Shown here: in pieces, positions 10,101-16,692 of the stretch
Numbering within the stretch: position 1 is the first letter of the stretch
Layout of the letters: each line of letters starts with the position of its first letter
Assembly (NCBI RefSeq): GCF_011421595.1
Contig: NZ_WTLH01000025.1
Span: 1-37,023 of the forward strand
Origin: Streptomyces sp. YIM 98790
Lineage (GTDB): Bacteria; Actinomycetota; Actinomycetes; Streptomycetales; Streptomycetaceae
DNA length: 37,023 nucleotides
Direction of reading: 5' to 3'
Notes under the pieces: generated by a model
Database searches by the model: none
Seen by the model: only the letters and a program-made list of their open reading frames with translations
What the model was told of the DNA's origin: nothing
Translations under genes and position numbers: made by a program

Positions 10101-10502
10101 GTGCTGCTGCTCAATGGCGCCTGGGGCAACCGTGACATCGTCAATGTCACCGACATCTCCGGTGACGGCATCGCCGACCTGCTCTACCGCAACCGCAGCA
10201 ACGGCGAGCTCCTGCTGCGCCTGGGCAAGCCCGGCGCCGACGGGACCGGGGTGGATCTCACCTCACTGGGCCGCGCCGTGGACTCCGCCACCGGCACCGA
10301 CGCCGTGTACGGCACCGGCTGGACCGCCACCGGCCACCCGATGATCATGGGCATCCCCGACGCCAACGGCGATTCCGTCCCCGACATCTGGACCACGGTC
10401 TCGGACGGCTCCCTCCGCGTCTACCACGCCACCCGCACCTCGGCCGGAAGCTGGACAAAGATCATGAACGTCAACTGGGACACCAAACTCGCCCTGGGAT
10501 GA
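7149..10502 (+). CDS. Secreted DNRLRE-like / FG-GAP (VCBS) repeat protein
   Basis: 1,117 residues from GTG. The start is set by GGGAGGG eight bases upstream and by a typical signal peptide (basic NRRRTG, then LAVVTATAVAVAGLGL). Residues about 60-330 resemble the conserved N-terminal module of streptomycete wall-associated giant proteins (VLPQPVIEGPRALYQEVLPG). A proline/acid-rich linker and a DNRLRE-like region with aromatic beta-strand motifs follow. The C-terminal third carries several Asp-rich FG-GAP/VCBS-type repeats (GDGYPDMFVIN, DITGDGRPDMFAIA, DISGDGIADLLYRN, DANGDSVPDIWTTV), which usually bind calcium in beta-propeller blades. The gene is divergent from the RHS gene and may act with it at the cell surface; that role is inferred. 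It ends just before a strong hairpin shared with the convergent SARP gene. Confidence 0.85.
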   Translation: MNGQGLRPPAANRRRTGMLAVVTATAVAVAGLGLWGLTGADESGRAKTGTGTEDDNGALPEGPWDESEAQQVARARGERVEATELRDAYSTTWALPDGSFEYEAHVAPVRALVDGEWREIDTALEPDGEGGWSPAAVTRPMVFSGGTASGTAASGRADRAGARPAEFTRDESTAEGREWSELVTFTVDGRQMTLSWPGVLPQPVIEGPRALYQEVLPGVDLLLTARDSGFSNVLIVKTRQPAADGVVEQVRYRLTSPDLTFTLDPVTGVVSAKDASGKEVAVSPSPYMWDSAGKPAMTQGDDPQPDPPQEEPVPEADESIDPPEEPEDTIDDSYVPNPLDEDRADRGRSPRAAPTAADAGQMLELPGLAGPQPGTHDAVAGISLAADGTLTLSPDTGLLADDRTQFPVFIDPSFTAGTNNWTTVYAKHKSTSFWNGQNFNDGTNSARVGYESTTGGLSRSLFQLQWDRKLRGAHISSAYFYAKETYAWSCSPRSVELWRTGPISSTTTWYSQPDWHDVVDSKNVAHGYSSSCPDEFVKFTATSLAQTAADSGWSLITVGLQATNEADDHAWKKFTANGSDAPRLKATYNRKPNEPTKLKMSGGHGCDTGGQISIGKQGTINFAATSSDLDHNLKYLHFQLWREGWSDIKILDRKVTVDSTGHAWTGVSTTATEEQPHPLRNGVRYWWRVRAIDSTGAASTYAPPGSDNCGFVYDSTAPSSPFVSSTDFPAESPDNEWSLKKFGESGVITFAPGDENDGVVRYDYSFNGHAYNKEATPGTDGTAEITDFRPPHAGPNVVYVRAVDTAGNVSAGTPYVFYVRPRNTPDAPGDTGGDGYPDMFVINPDGSLRSLPGDDAGDLHRSIGGAHDSGDPPPAGYWKDAAGNPALITHNGDFLPGDGIADVLARMPVPDDRLYLYPGDGYGSVDISRRIEVLLPPNAPDPAALTEIKAAGDITGDGRPDMFAIAEDQLWALTGYTGGAFDRAVLLLNGAWGNRDIVNVTDISGDGIADLLYRNRSNGELLLRLGKPGADGTGVDLTSLGRAVDSATGTDAVYGTGWTATGHPMIMGIPDANGDSVPDIWTTVSDGSLRVYHATRTSAGSWTKIMNVNWDTKLALG

Positions 10503-10514
10503 CTGCCCTTGGCG

Positions 10515-10561
10515 CGGCGCCCGCTCCCCGGCCGGGGTGAGGGGTCGGGGAGCGGGCGCCG
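10515..10561. terminator. Bidirectional terminator hairpin (15-bp stem)
   Basis: Positions 10515-10529 pair perfectly with 10547-10561 across a 17-base loop. It lies between two converging stop codons (10502 and 10565). There is no U-tract, which is normal for this G+C content. Confidence 0.75.
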
Positions 10562-10564
10562 GGT

Positions 10565-11443
10565 TCAGGCGGCGAGGTAGCCGGCGAGTTCCCGGCCGGT
10601 GCGGGACGTGCCCGCGGGCACGGGCTGCTGCCCGTCCTGGACGCCGCCGCGCCGGGCGACCGGCGGGTCGAGTGCCGGGTCGCCGACCAGGATCGCCTGG
10701 TGCAGCCGCCGCACCCACGGCGCGGGCTCCACACCCAGGGCGGAGATCAGGGTCGAGCGGAGCTGCTGGAAGGTCTCCAGGGCCCGGGCGGTGTGGCCGG
10801 AGCGGTACAGCGCGGTCATCAGCTGCGCGCTCAGGCTCTCGTGCATCGGGTTGCGGGCCACCAGGGTCAGCAGCTCGCCGAGCAGTTCGGTGTGGCGGCC
10901 CAGCCGCAGGTCGGCGTCGATGCGGCGGCCGAGCAGGCCCAGCCGGGTCTGCTCCAGCGAGTTGGCCTCCAGCTCCAGCACCCGGCCCAGCGGCAGGTCC
11001 ATCAGGGCCTCGCCGTGCCAGAGTTCCAGGGCGCGGCCGAAGTAGGCGGAGGCGGCCCGGTCGTCACCGGCGTCGAAGGCGGTCCGTCCGGCGCGGGCGA
11101 GCCGGCGGAATTCGTGGACGTCGACGCATTCCGGCTCGACGGCCAGTGAATACCCGCCGTGCCGGGTGACGAGAATGTCCTTGGCGGTCCGGCCGTCCTC
11201 GTCCCCCTCGGCCAGGGCCTTGGTCAGTTTGCCGCGGAGTTGCAGGATGTACGTCTGCAGCGTCGTCGGCGCGCTGCGCGGCGGATGGTCTCCCCACAAC
11301 TCCTCGAACAGCCGGGCGACCGTGACCACCTGGCCGGGAGTGAGGGCCAGCAGGGCGAGGATCTGCCGCTGCTTCGCCGCGCTCGGCACGACCGACCGGT
11401 GGTTGAGGCGCGCTGACAGATGTCCCAGGAGTTTGATCTGCAT
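10565..11443 (-). CDS. Small SARP-family transcriptional activator
   Basis: 292 residues. Residues 1-100 form an OmpR-like winged helix (MQIKLLGHLSARLN, KQRQILALLALTPG, LQTYILQLRGKL), and about 105-250 form the bacterial transcriptional activation domain (BTAD: EFRRLARAGRTAFDAGD, SLSAQLMTALYRSGHTARAL). No NB-ARC or TPR extension is present, so this is the short SARP form that usually acts within a biosynthetic locus. The ATG has AAAGGAG about nine bases upstream. The gene is divergent from the small peptide gene at 11668, so that promoter is the natural target. SARPs bind heptamer direct repeats; a candidate is listed at 11550-11589. The family call is secure and the target is inferred. Confidence 0.92.
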   Translation of the reverse strand: MQIKLLGHLSARLNHRSVVPSAAKQRQILALLALTPGQVVTVARLFEELWGDHPPRSAPTTLQTYILQLRGKLTKALAEGDEDGRTAKDILVTRHGGYSLAVEPECVDVHEFRRLARAGRTAFDAGDDRAASAYFGRALELWHGEALMDLPLGRVLELEANSLEQTRLGLLGRRIDADLRLGRHTELLGELLTLVARNPMHESLSAQLMTALYRSGHTARALETFQQLRSTLISALGVEPAPWVRRLHQAILVGDPALDPPVARRGGVQDGQQPVPAGTSRTGRELAGYLAA

Positions 11444-11549
11444 GACACGTCGCTCCTTTAGCGCCGGTGATTCCCGGCCCCCCGTCCGAGAACGGGCCGG
11501 ATACCGCTTGAGTCTGGAACGAAGCGCGCTCCGGGCCCAGTTATGCGCT

Positions 11550-11589
11550 CATGAACCCGGCCATGAATAGTCCACGCCCGGGGCATGAG
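11550..11589 (+). promoter_or_regulatory. Candidate SARP direct repeats upstream of the peptide gene
   Basis: CATGAA occurs at 11550 and 11562, and CATGAG at 11584, giving spacings of 12 and 22 bases, close to one and two helical turns. SARP sites are usually heptamers with an 11- or 22-base period just upstream of the -10 element. No clear -10 follows at the usual distance, so this is tentative. Confidence 0.3.
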
Positions 11590-11667
11590 ATTTTCACTAC
11601 CGGTGGCCGGTCCGGAGCCTGGATGCTGAGTGCCGTCCTCAACGCCGACGGATCCTCAGGGGGAACC

Positions 11668-11826
11668 ATGCCGATCAGTGAGCTCCTCTCCGCCGCCACT
11701 CCCGAGACCGGCGCCATCATCGCCCAGGGCACCGCCGCCGCGGCCGGCGACCTGGTCATCGAGCCCCTCGACTACACCGGTGACCTGGGCAGCGCCATCC
11801 CCTGCTTCAGCTCGTCCGACGCCTGA
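11668..11826 (+). CDS. Small peptide, candidate RiPP precursor (52 aa)
   Basis: The ATG has a strong ribosome site, AGGGGG, five bases upstream. The peptide starts MPISELLSAATPETG, runs through an Ala/Gly/Thr-rich middle, then has an acidic stretch (DLVIEPLDYTGDLG) and ends in AIPCFSSSDA. The acidic leader-like part followed by a short tail with one Cys and three consecutive Ser resembles a precursor whose core Cys/Ser residues are modified. It lies directly before a SagB-type dehydrogenase gene, with a hairpin between them, and opposite a SARP gene. I do not recognise a named precursor family, and no Gly-Gly or other protease motif is obvious. Upstream in-frame ATGs exist (11551, 11557) but lack a comparable ribosome site. 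That it is a gene is fairly likely; that it is a RiPP precursor is inference. Confidence 0.65.
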   Translation: MPISELLSAATPETGAIIAQGTAAAAGDLVIEPLDYTGDLGSAIPCFSSSDA

Positions 11827-11857
11827 ACCGCCGCACCGCCCGCCCCGATTCCGGCGA

Positions 11858-11883
11858 CGCCGGACGGCCCTCGCCGTCCGGCG
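11858..11883 (+). terminator. Hairpin between peptide and dehydrogenase genes (attenuator)
   Basis: CGCCGGACGG (11858-11867) pairs with CCGTCCGGCG (11874-11883) over a 6-base loop, a perfect 10-bp stem. It begins 32 bases after the peptide stop and ends 45 bases before the next start. Such a hairpin would end most transcripts after the peptide, or protect their 3' end, so that more peptide than enzyme is made. Confidence 0.6.
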
Positions 11884-11927
11884 CGCCGTGCCGTTTCCGC
11901 ACCGATTCCGCACCGTCTGGAGTTCCC

Positions 11928-13664
11928 GTGTCAGCACAGGATCCCGCGCACAAGGACGACGTTCATGGCGCCTCGGTGTTCCCGCTGTGGTCCCTTCGCG
12001 AGGATGTGCGGATCGAGGACGAGAACGAGAACGGAGCCGAGGACGGAGCCGAGGAGGGTGGGCGGGGCGGGCGGGGGACCGGCGGGGGGCGGCTGACGCT
12101 GCTCTGCCGCTGGGGCGAGACCGTGCTGGACCGGCCGCAGCCACTGCTGCGCCAGGCCCTGCACCGGATGAGCCTGGGCCCGATCCGGCTGGAGAACGTG
12201 ACGTCCGGGGACGGCGGCCACCGCGAGCGGGCGCTGACCGTCCTGCTCCGGGAGCTGCGCCCGCTGCATCCGCTGACCGTGCGCTCGCTGGGCGCGGACG
12301 CCGCCCGCCCGCTGCTGTCCGTGGTGCCCCTCACGCCGGAGGCGGGGCTCCGGCTGCATGCCCCGCGTCCCGGCCGGCCGCTGCGGGTGTCCCGGTTCGC
12401 CATGCTGCGGGCGGACGGCGGCACCATGCGCATGGAGTCGCCGCTGTCGCTGCACCGGGTGGAGTTCGGCCGGCCCGAGGCGCTGGGCGTGATCGGCGCC
12501 ATCGGCGCGGCCACACCGCCGGAGGAGGTGGCCTCGGCATCGGGGCAGCCGCCGGAGGTGGCGCACGCCGTGCTGTCGTATCTGCTGTCGGCGGGCATGC
12601 TGGTGCAGGCCGGGGCGGGGACGGGCACGGGGGAGGAACGGCACAGTGACGGCGACGGCGACGGGGACGGGGACGGCGACGGTTGCGGGGACGGCGGGCG
12701 GCCGGTGTTCGGCGAGGACGACGACCCGGTGCTTGCCGCCTGGGCCCCGCTGGAGCTGCTGTTCCACACCCGCAGCCGGCCCGGCCTGCACGACAGCGAC
12801 TTCGGCACCGTGGAGGAGGCGGCAGGCTTCTCCGCGCCTCCCGAGCCGGTGGTCAAGCCGCCTCGCGGCGGCCCCGCCCTCCCGCTGCCCCGCCCCCGCT
12901 GGGAGGACGTGCTGGCCGCCGATCCCCCGCTCACCGCGGCCGTGGAGGGCCGCCGGTCCCGGCGGCTCTGGCACCACGGCCGGCTGACCGCGGACCAGCT
13001 CGGCGAGCTGCTCTACCGGTCCGCGCGGGTGCGGGCGCTGACCGGCCCGGGCACCGGCCCGACCGGCGCCGGAACCAGTGACCGGCCGTATCCGAGCTTC
13101 GGCTCGCTGCACGAGCTGGAGCTGTATCTGACGGTCAGCGACTGCGACGGCATCCCGGCCGGCGTCTACCACTACGACCCGCTGGGCCACCGGCTGGAGC
13201 GGCTGCGCACCGACACCCCCGAACGGCTGCTGCGCTGCGCCGCGCCCGCCACCGCCGCCGGGCCGGCCGCCGCCGAGGGGCCGCACCGGCCGCCGGTGCT
13301 GATCACCATGACCGCCCGGTTCCGCCGGCTGGCCGGGGTGTCCTGGGGTCTGCGTTACGCCCTCACCCTGAAGCATGTGGGCGTGCTGATGCAGAACGTC
13401 TACCTGGTGTGCGAGGCCATGGGGCTGTCGGCGTGCGCGGTGGCCAGTGGCGATGTGGAAGCCTCGGCCCGGGTGCTGGGCACGGACTGGCGCGAGGAGT
13501 CCAGCGTCGGGGAGATCGTGGTCGGCCCCCGCGGGCCCGAGTCCGAGCCGTCCCGGGAGGCAGGGCGGGACGACGGGGGCGGGCGGCGGGCCGCCAACGA
13601 CCCGGAGTGGGCGGCCCGCGCGCGGGCCCTGCTCGGCGGCCCGCCGGCCGGGAGACAGCGGTGA
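11928..13664 (+). CDS. SagB-type (McbC/ThcOx-like) FMN peptide dehydrogenase
   Basis: 578 residues from GTG, with GGAG five bases upstream. Residues about 1-230 are a less conserved N-terminal region (SLHRVEFGRPEALGVIGAIG, HAVLSYLLSAGMLV) that may be winged-helix-like, as in long actinobacterial SagB proteins. Next comes an Asp-Gly repeat insert (about 240-262). The nitroreductase-fold SagB domain then covers about 320-560, with EGRRSRRLWHHGRLTADQLG, ELYLTVSDCDGIPAGVYHYD, YALTLKHVGVLMQNVYLV and EESSVGEIVVGPRG. Family members use FMN to oxidise azoline rings to azoles in modified peptides, normally after a YcaO enzyme makes the ring. No YcaO gene is present in this window. The adjacent peptide is the obvious candidate substrate. 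The family call is firm; the substrate and reaction here are inferred. Confidence 0.88.
   Translation: MSAQDPAHKDDVHGASVFPLWSLREDVRIEDENENGAEDGAEEGGRGGRGTGGGRLTLLCRWGETVLDRPQPLLRQALHRMSLGPIRLENVTSGDGGHRERALTVLLRELRPLHPLTVRSLGADAARPLLSVVPLTPEAGLRLHAPRPGRPLRVSRFAMLRADGGTMRMESPLSLHRVEFGRPEALGVIGAIGAATPPEEVASASGQPPEVAHAVLSYLLSAGMLVQAGAGTGTGEERHSDGDGDGDGDGDGCGDGGRPVFGEDDDPVLAAWAPLELLFHTRSRPGLHDSDFGTVEEAAGFSAPPEPVVKPPRGGPALPLPRPRWEDVLAADPPLTAAVEGRRSRRLWHHGRLTADQLGELLYRSARVRALTGPGTGPTGAGTSDRPYPSFGSLHELELYLTVSDCDGIPAGVYHYDPLGHRLERLRTDTPERLLRCAAPATAAGPAAAEGPHRPPVLITMTARFRRLAGVSWGLRYALTLKHVGVLMQNVYLVCEAMGLSACAVASGDVEASARVLGTDWREESSVGEIVVGPRGPESEPSREAGRDDGGGRRAANDPEWAARARALLGGPPAGRQR
12648..12697 (+). 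repeat. In-frame hexanucleotide repeat (GACGGS)n within the SagB gene
   Basis: Six consecutive GACGGC/GACGGG/GACGGT units and two degenerate ones encode a Asp-Gly run between the N-terminal region and the dehydrogenase domain. It is likely a length-variable linker. Confidence 0.8.
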
Positions 13665-13678
13665 TGGCGCTGGTGGCG

Positions 13679-13710
13679 ATGACGGCATGACGGCATGACG
13701 GCATGACGGC
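13679..13710 (+). repeat. Four perfect tandem copies of ATGACGGC
   Basis: An 8-bp unit repeats four times 15 bases after the dehydrogenase stop, followed by further degenerate GGC-rich sequence. No function is evident. Confidence 0.8.
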
Positions 13711-13925
13711 AGCGGCAGCGACGGCAGGGGCAGCGGCGACGGCGGTAACGGCGGCCCGGGCGGGGACACGCGGGGCGCGCGGCGGGCGGGCGCGCGACGG
13801 CATGGTGACGCTTCGTCATATCACGGGCGGCTTCTGGTTTTTGATGTCCGTCACACATACCATCTGACCAGTCCTTCCACCGAGGTGCGGCGTTGGTGTG
13901 CCCACAGCGAACAGAAGGAGCAGGC

Positions 13926-16490
13926 ATGGCCGGCGGTCAGGCGAGGAGGGTGGCTCACCCGGCCGCGCTCGGGGTCTTCGGCGGCTACTACGTGGTGACG
14001 CTGCTCAATGTCGCCTCGCTGCGTCCCGGGGCACCGGGGATGATCGCCTTCGCGGGATGCGCGGCGGCGGCCTTCGCCCTCCACCTCCTCCACCTGGCCG
14101 CGGCCCGGCGCTGGCCCGCCCGGTTACGGCTGCTCACGCTGACGCTGCAGGCGGCCATCAGCTTCCTTCCGCTGCTCTGGCTGGGCCAGCCCTGGGGCAG
14201 CATGACCGCGTTCCTGGTCGGCTCGCTGCTCCTGCTGCTCCCCGGCTGGATACGGTGGGTCTGCTTCGGCGGTGCCGTGGCCGCCGTGCTGGCCCTGAGC
14301 GTGGCCTCCGGCGGCGACACCCTGTGGCGCGTCTATCTGGCGCTGGCCGCGGTCAACAGCGGGCTCGCCGTCTACGGCCTGAGCCGGCTGTCCGCCTCCG
14401 TGCTGGAGGTGCGGCGCACCCGCGGCGAGCTGGCCCGGCTGGCGGTGATCCGGGAACGGCTGCGCGTCGCCCGCGACCTGCACGACCTGCTCGGCTACAG
14501 CCTCTCCGCCATCACCCTCAAGTCCGAACTGGCGCACCGGCTGCTGCCGCAGGCCCCGGGCAGGGCCCGGGAACAGGTCGGCGAGGCGCTCGCGGTGTCC
14601 CGGCAGGCCCTGGCGGACGTGCGCTCGGTGGCCAGCGGCTACCGGGAGATGTCTCTGAAGGCGGAGGCCGACTCGGCCCGCTCGGTGCTGGCCGCCGCCG
14701 ACATCGACGTCGATCTGGCCGTCACCGCCCGCTGCCTGCCGGCTGAGGTGGACACCCTGCTGGCGACCGTGCTGCGCGAGGCGGTCACCAATGTGCTGCG
14801 CCACTCCCGCGCCAGCAGGGTCGAGATCCGGGTCACCGAGACCTCCGGCGCCGTCGGCCTGACCGTGGTCAACGACGGGCCGCTGCCGGCCGGGGCGGAT
14901 GCCCTCGGCGAGGGGGCGGGCAAGGGTGAGCGCGAGGGCGAGCGCGAGGGCGAGCGCGACGCCGGGCCGGGCGGCAGCGGTCTGGGGAATCTCACCGAGC
15001 GGGTGAAGCAGGCGGGCGGCACGCTGAGCGCCGGTCCGGACGGGCAAGGACGGTTCCGTGTCACGGTCGCTGTTCCCCGGACCGGCGGCGAGGGCCGGCC
15101 GGCCGCCGGGGCGGCACCGCCCGGCATGGCCTCGGCGACCGTGACAGCAGCCGCGGCGGCAGCAGCAATGGCGGCGGTTCCGGCAGCGGACGAGGATGTG
15201 CCCGCAGCCGTGCGGGCCACGGTCGCGGACGCGGCCGTGGACGGCGCCGTGGACGGCGCCGGCCCGGGCGGCGGCGCGGCCGATACCGAGCTCACCGACC
15301 TCACCGCGCCCCGGCTGGCGCTCGTGGTCGCCCTGGTGGTGTTCACCGGCTATGTGGTGCTGGCCGTGCTCAACGTCCTCCAGCTCTGGCCCGGCGCCGA
15401 TCCCGCCGCGCTGGCGTTCTGGATCGCGGTGATCCTCGCCTGCCAGCTTGCGCACTCCCTGACCGGTCCGGCCGAACGGCTGGGCCGGATGCGTCTGGCC
15501 ACCCTGGCCGTGCAGGGTGTGGCCACCTACCTGCCGCTGGTCTGGTTCGGCTGGCCGTGGTGCGCGATCTCCGGCTTCCTTGCCGGCTCGGTGCTGCTGG
15601 TGGTGTCCTCGGGGCGGTTCCGCTGGCCGCTGTTCGGCATGATCGTGGCCTCCATGCTGGTCATCGCCAGGGACGCGGGCATGAACTGGGTGGACTCCGG
15701 CTATGTGGCGCTGAACGCGGTGATCAGCGGCCTGACCGTGTACGGCCTGAGCCGGCTCTCGGTGGCCGTGGTGGAGGTGCGGCGCAGCCGGGGCGAGCTG
15801 GCCCGGCTGGCGGTCGCCCGGGAACGGCTGCGGGTCGCCCGCGAGCTGCACGACCTGCTCGGCTACAGCCTCTCCGCCATCACCGTGAAATCGGAGCTGG
15901 TGCACCGGCTGCTGCCGTCCGACCCCGACCGGGCGCGGGAGCAGGTCGGGGAGGCGCTGGCGGTGTCCCGGCAGGCGCTGGCCGATGTGCGCTCGGTGGC
16001 CCGCGGCTACCGGGAGATGTCGCTGGAGGCGGAGGCCGACTCGGCACGCTCGGTGCTCCTGGCCGCCGACGTGGAGGTCGACGTGGCGGTGTCGGTGGGC
16101 ACGGTGCCGCCCCGGACGGGCACCGTACTGGCGGCGGTGCTGCGGGAGGCGGTGACCAATATCCTGCGCCACTCCCGGGCCCGCCGGGTGCAGATCGTGG
16201 TGGTGCAGACGGATGGCATGGTGCGGCTCACCGTTGTCAACGACGGGTCCCTGCCGGCCGAGGAGCAGGCCGTGAAGGAGGGCGGCGGGCTGGCGGATCT
16301 GGCGGTCCGCATGGTGCAGACCGGCGGCTCGCTGACCGCCGGCCCGGACGGGGCGGGCCGCTTCCGTCTCACCGCCGAGGCCCCGCTGACCGACGCGCGG
16401 GAGGCCGGAACCGGCACCCGCGGTCCCGGCCCCGGTCCCGGCTCCGGCCCCGGCCCCGGCCCGTCGGAATGGATCACCCTTCCGAGCTGA
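13926..16490 (+). CDS. Tandem-fused double sensor histidine kinase (two NarL/DesK-type kinases in one chain)
   Basis: 854 residues. ATG with GGAG six bases upstream was preferred over ATG-like starts further up. Each half has several membrane segments, a HisKA_3 dimerisation helix and an HATPase domain. The first H-box (RVARDLHDLLGYSLSAIT) has its His at residue 186, and the second (RVARELHDLLGYSLSAIT) at 642. The N-box Asn residues are at 289 and 745. Both pairs are 456 residues apart, so the halves have no net length change between these motifs. G-boxes are present in both (GSGLGNLTERVKQAGG, GGGLADLAVRMVQTGG). An Ala-rich linker joins the halves, and the C-terminus is a Gly-Pro repeat. The kinase cores are nearly identical while the membrane parts diverge. 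Codon 67 (14124-14126) is TTA. No response regulator gene adjoins. The protein probably autophosphorylates and senses a membrane signal; the partner is unknown. Confidence 0.9.
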   Translation: MAGGQARRVAHPAALGVFGGYYVVTLLNVASLRPGAPGMIAFAGCAAAAFALHLLHLAAARRWPARLRLLTLTLQAAISFLPLLWLGQPWGSMTAFLVGSLLLLLPGWIRWVCFGGAVAAVLALSVASGGDTLWRVYLALAAVNSGLAVYGLSRLSASVLEVRRTRGELARLAVIRERLRVARDLHDLLGYSLSAITLKSELAHRLLPQAPGRAREQVGEALAVSRQALADVRSVASGYREMSLKAEADSARSVLAAADIDVDLAVTARCLPAEVDTLLATVLREAVTNVLRHSRASRVEIRVTETSGAVGLTVVNDGPLPAGADALGEGAGKGEREGEREGERDAGPGGSGLGNLTERVKQAGGTLSAGPDGQGRFRVTVAVPRTGGEGRPAAGAAPPGMASATVTAAAAAAAMAAVPAADEDVPAAVRATVADAAVDGAVDGAGPGGGAADTELTDLTAPRLALVVALVVFTGYVVLAVLNVLQLWPGADPAALAFWIAVILACQLAHSLTGPAERLGRMRLATLAVQGVATYLPLVWFGWPWCAISGFLAGSVLLVVSSGRFRWPLFGMIVASMLVIARDAGMNWVDSGYVALNAVISGLTVYGLSRLSVAVVEVRRSRGELARLAVARERLRVARELHDLLGYSLSAITVKSELVHRLLPSDPDRAREQVGEALAVSRQALADVRSVARGYREMSLEAEADSARSVLLAADVEVDVAVSVGTVPPRTGTVLAAVLREAVTNILRHSRARRVQIVVVQTDGMVRLTVVNDGSLPAEEQAVKEGGGLADLAVRMVQTGGSLTAGPDGAGRFRLTAEAPLTDAREAGTGTRGPGPGPGSGPGPGPSEWITLPS

Positions 16491-16533
16491 ACGCGCAGCA
16501 CGCGCAGCACGCACGTTCCGCGCATTCGCGAAG

Positions 16534-16563
16534 CGGCGCCGGCGGGGTGTCCCGCCGGCGCCG
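16534..16563. terminator. Convergent terminator hairpin 1 (13-bp stem)
   Basis: 16534-16546 pairs perfectly with 16551-16563 around the tetraloop GTGT. It is the first of three successive hairpins between the converging kinase and MMPL genes. Confidence 0.75.
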
Positions 16564-16574
16564 GGTGGGGGTTG

Positions 16575-16611
16575 CCGGCGTACGGGCCGGATGCCCGGGC
16601 CCGTACGCCGG
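16575..16611. terminator. Convergent terminator hairpin 2 (14-bp stem)
   Basis: 16575-16588 pairs perfectly with 16598-16611 with a 9-base loop. It begins 11 bases after hairpin 1. Confidence 0.7.
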
Positions 16612-16636
16612 TTGCCGTCGCGTGCCGTGTGCGGCG

Positions 16637-16676
16637 TCCGGTGCGCGGGCCACGCTCGCCCGGCCCGCGCACCGGA
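16637..16676. terminator. Convergent terminator hairpin 3 (15-bp stem)
   Basis: 16637-16651 pairs perfectly with 16662-16676 with a 10-base loop, ending 16 bases before the MMPL stop codon. Confidence 0.7.
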
Positions 16677-16692
16677 GCCCGGTCGAGCCCGG

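Noticed and set aside
13679..13710. CRISPR-like array
   Set aside because: Only four 8-bp direct repeats without spacers; it is a simple tandem repeat.
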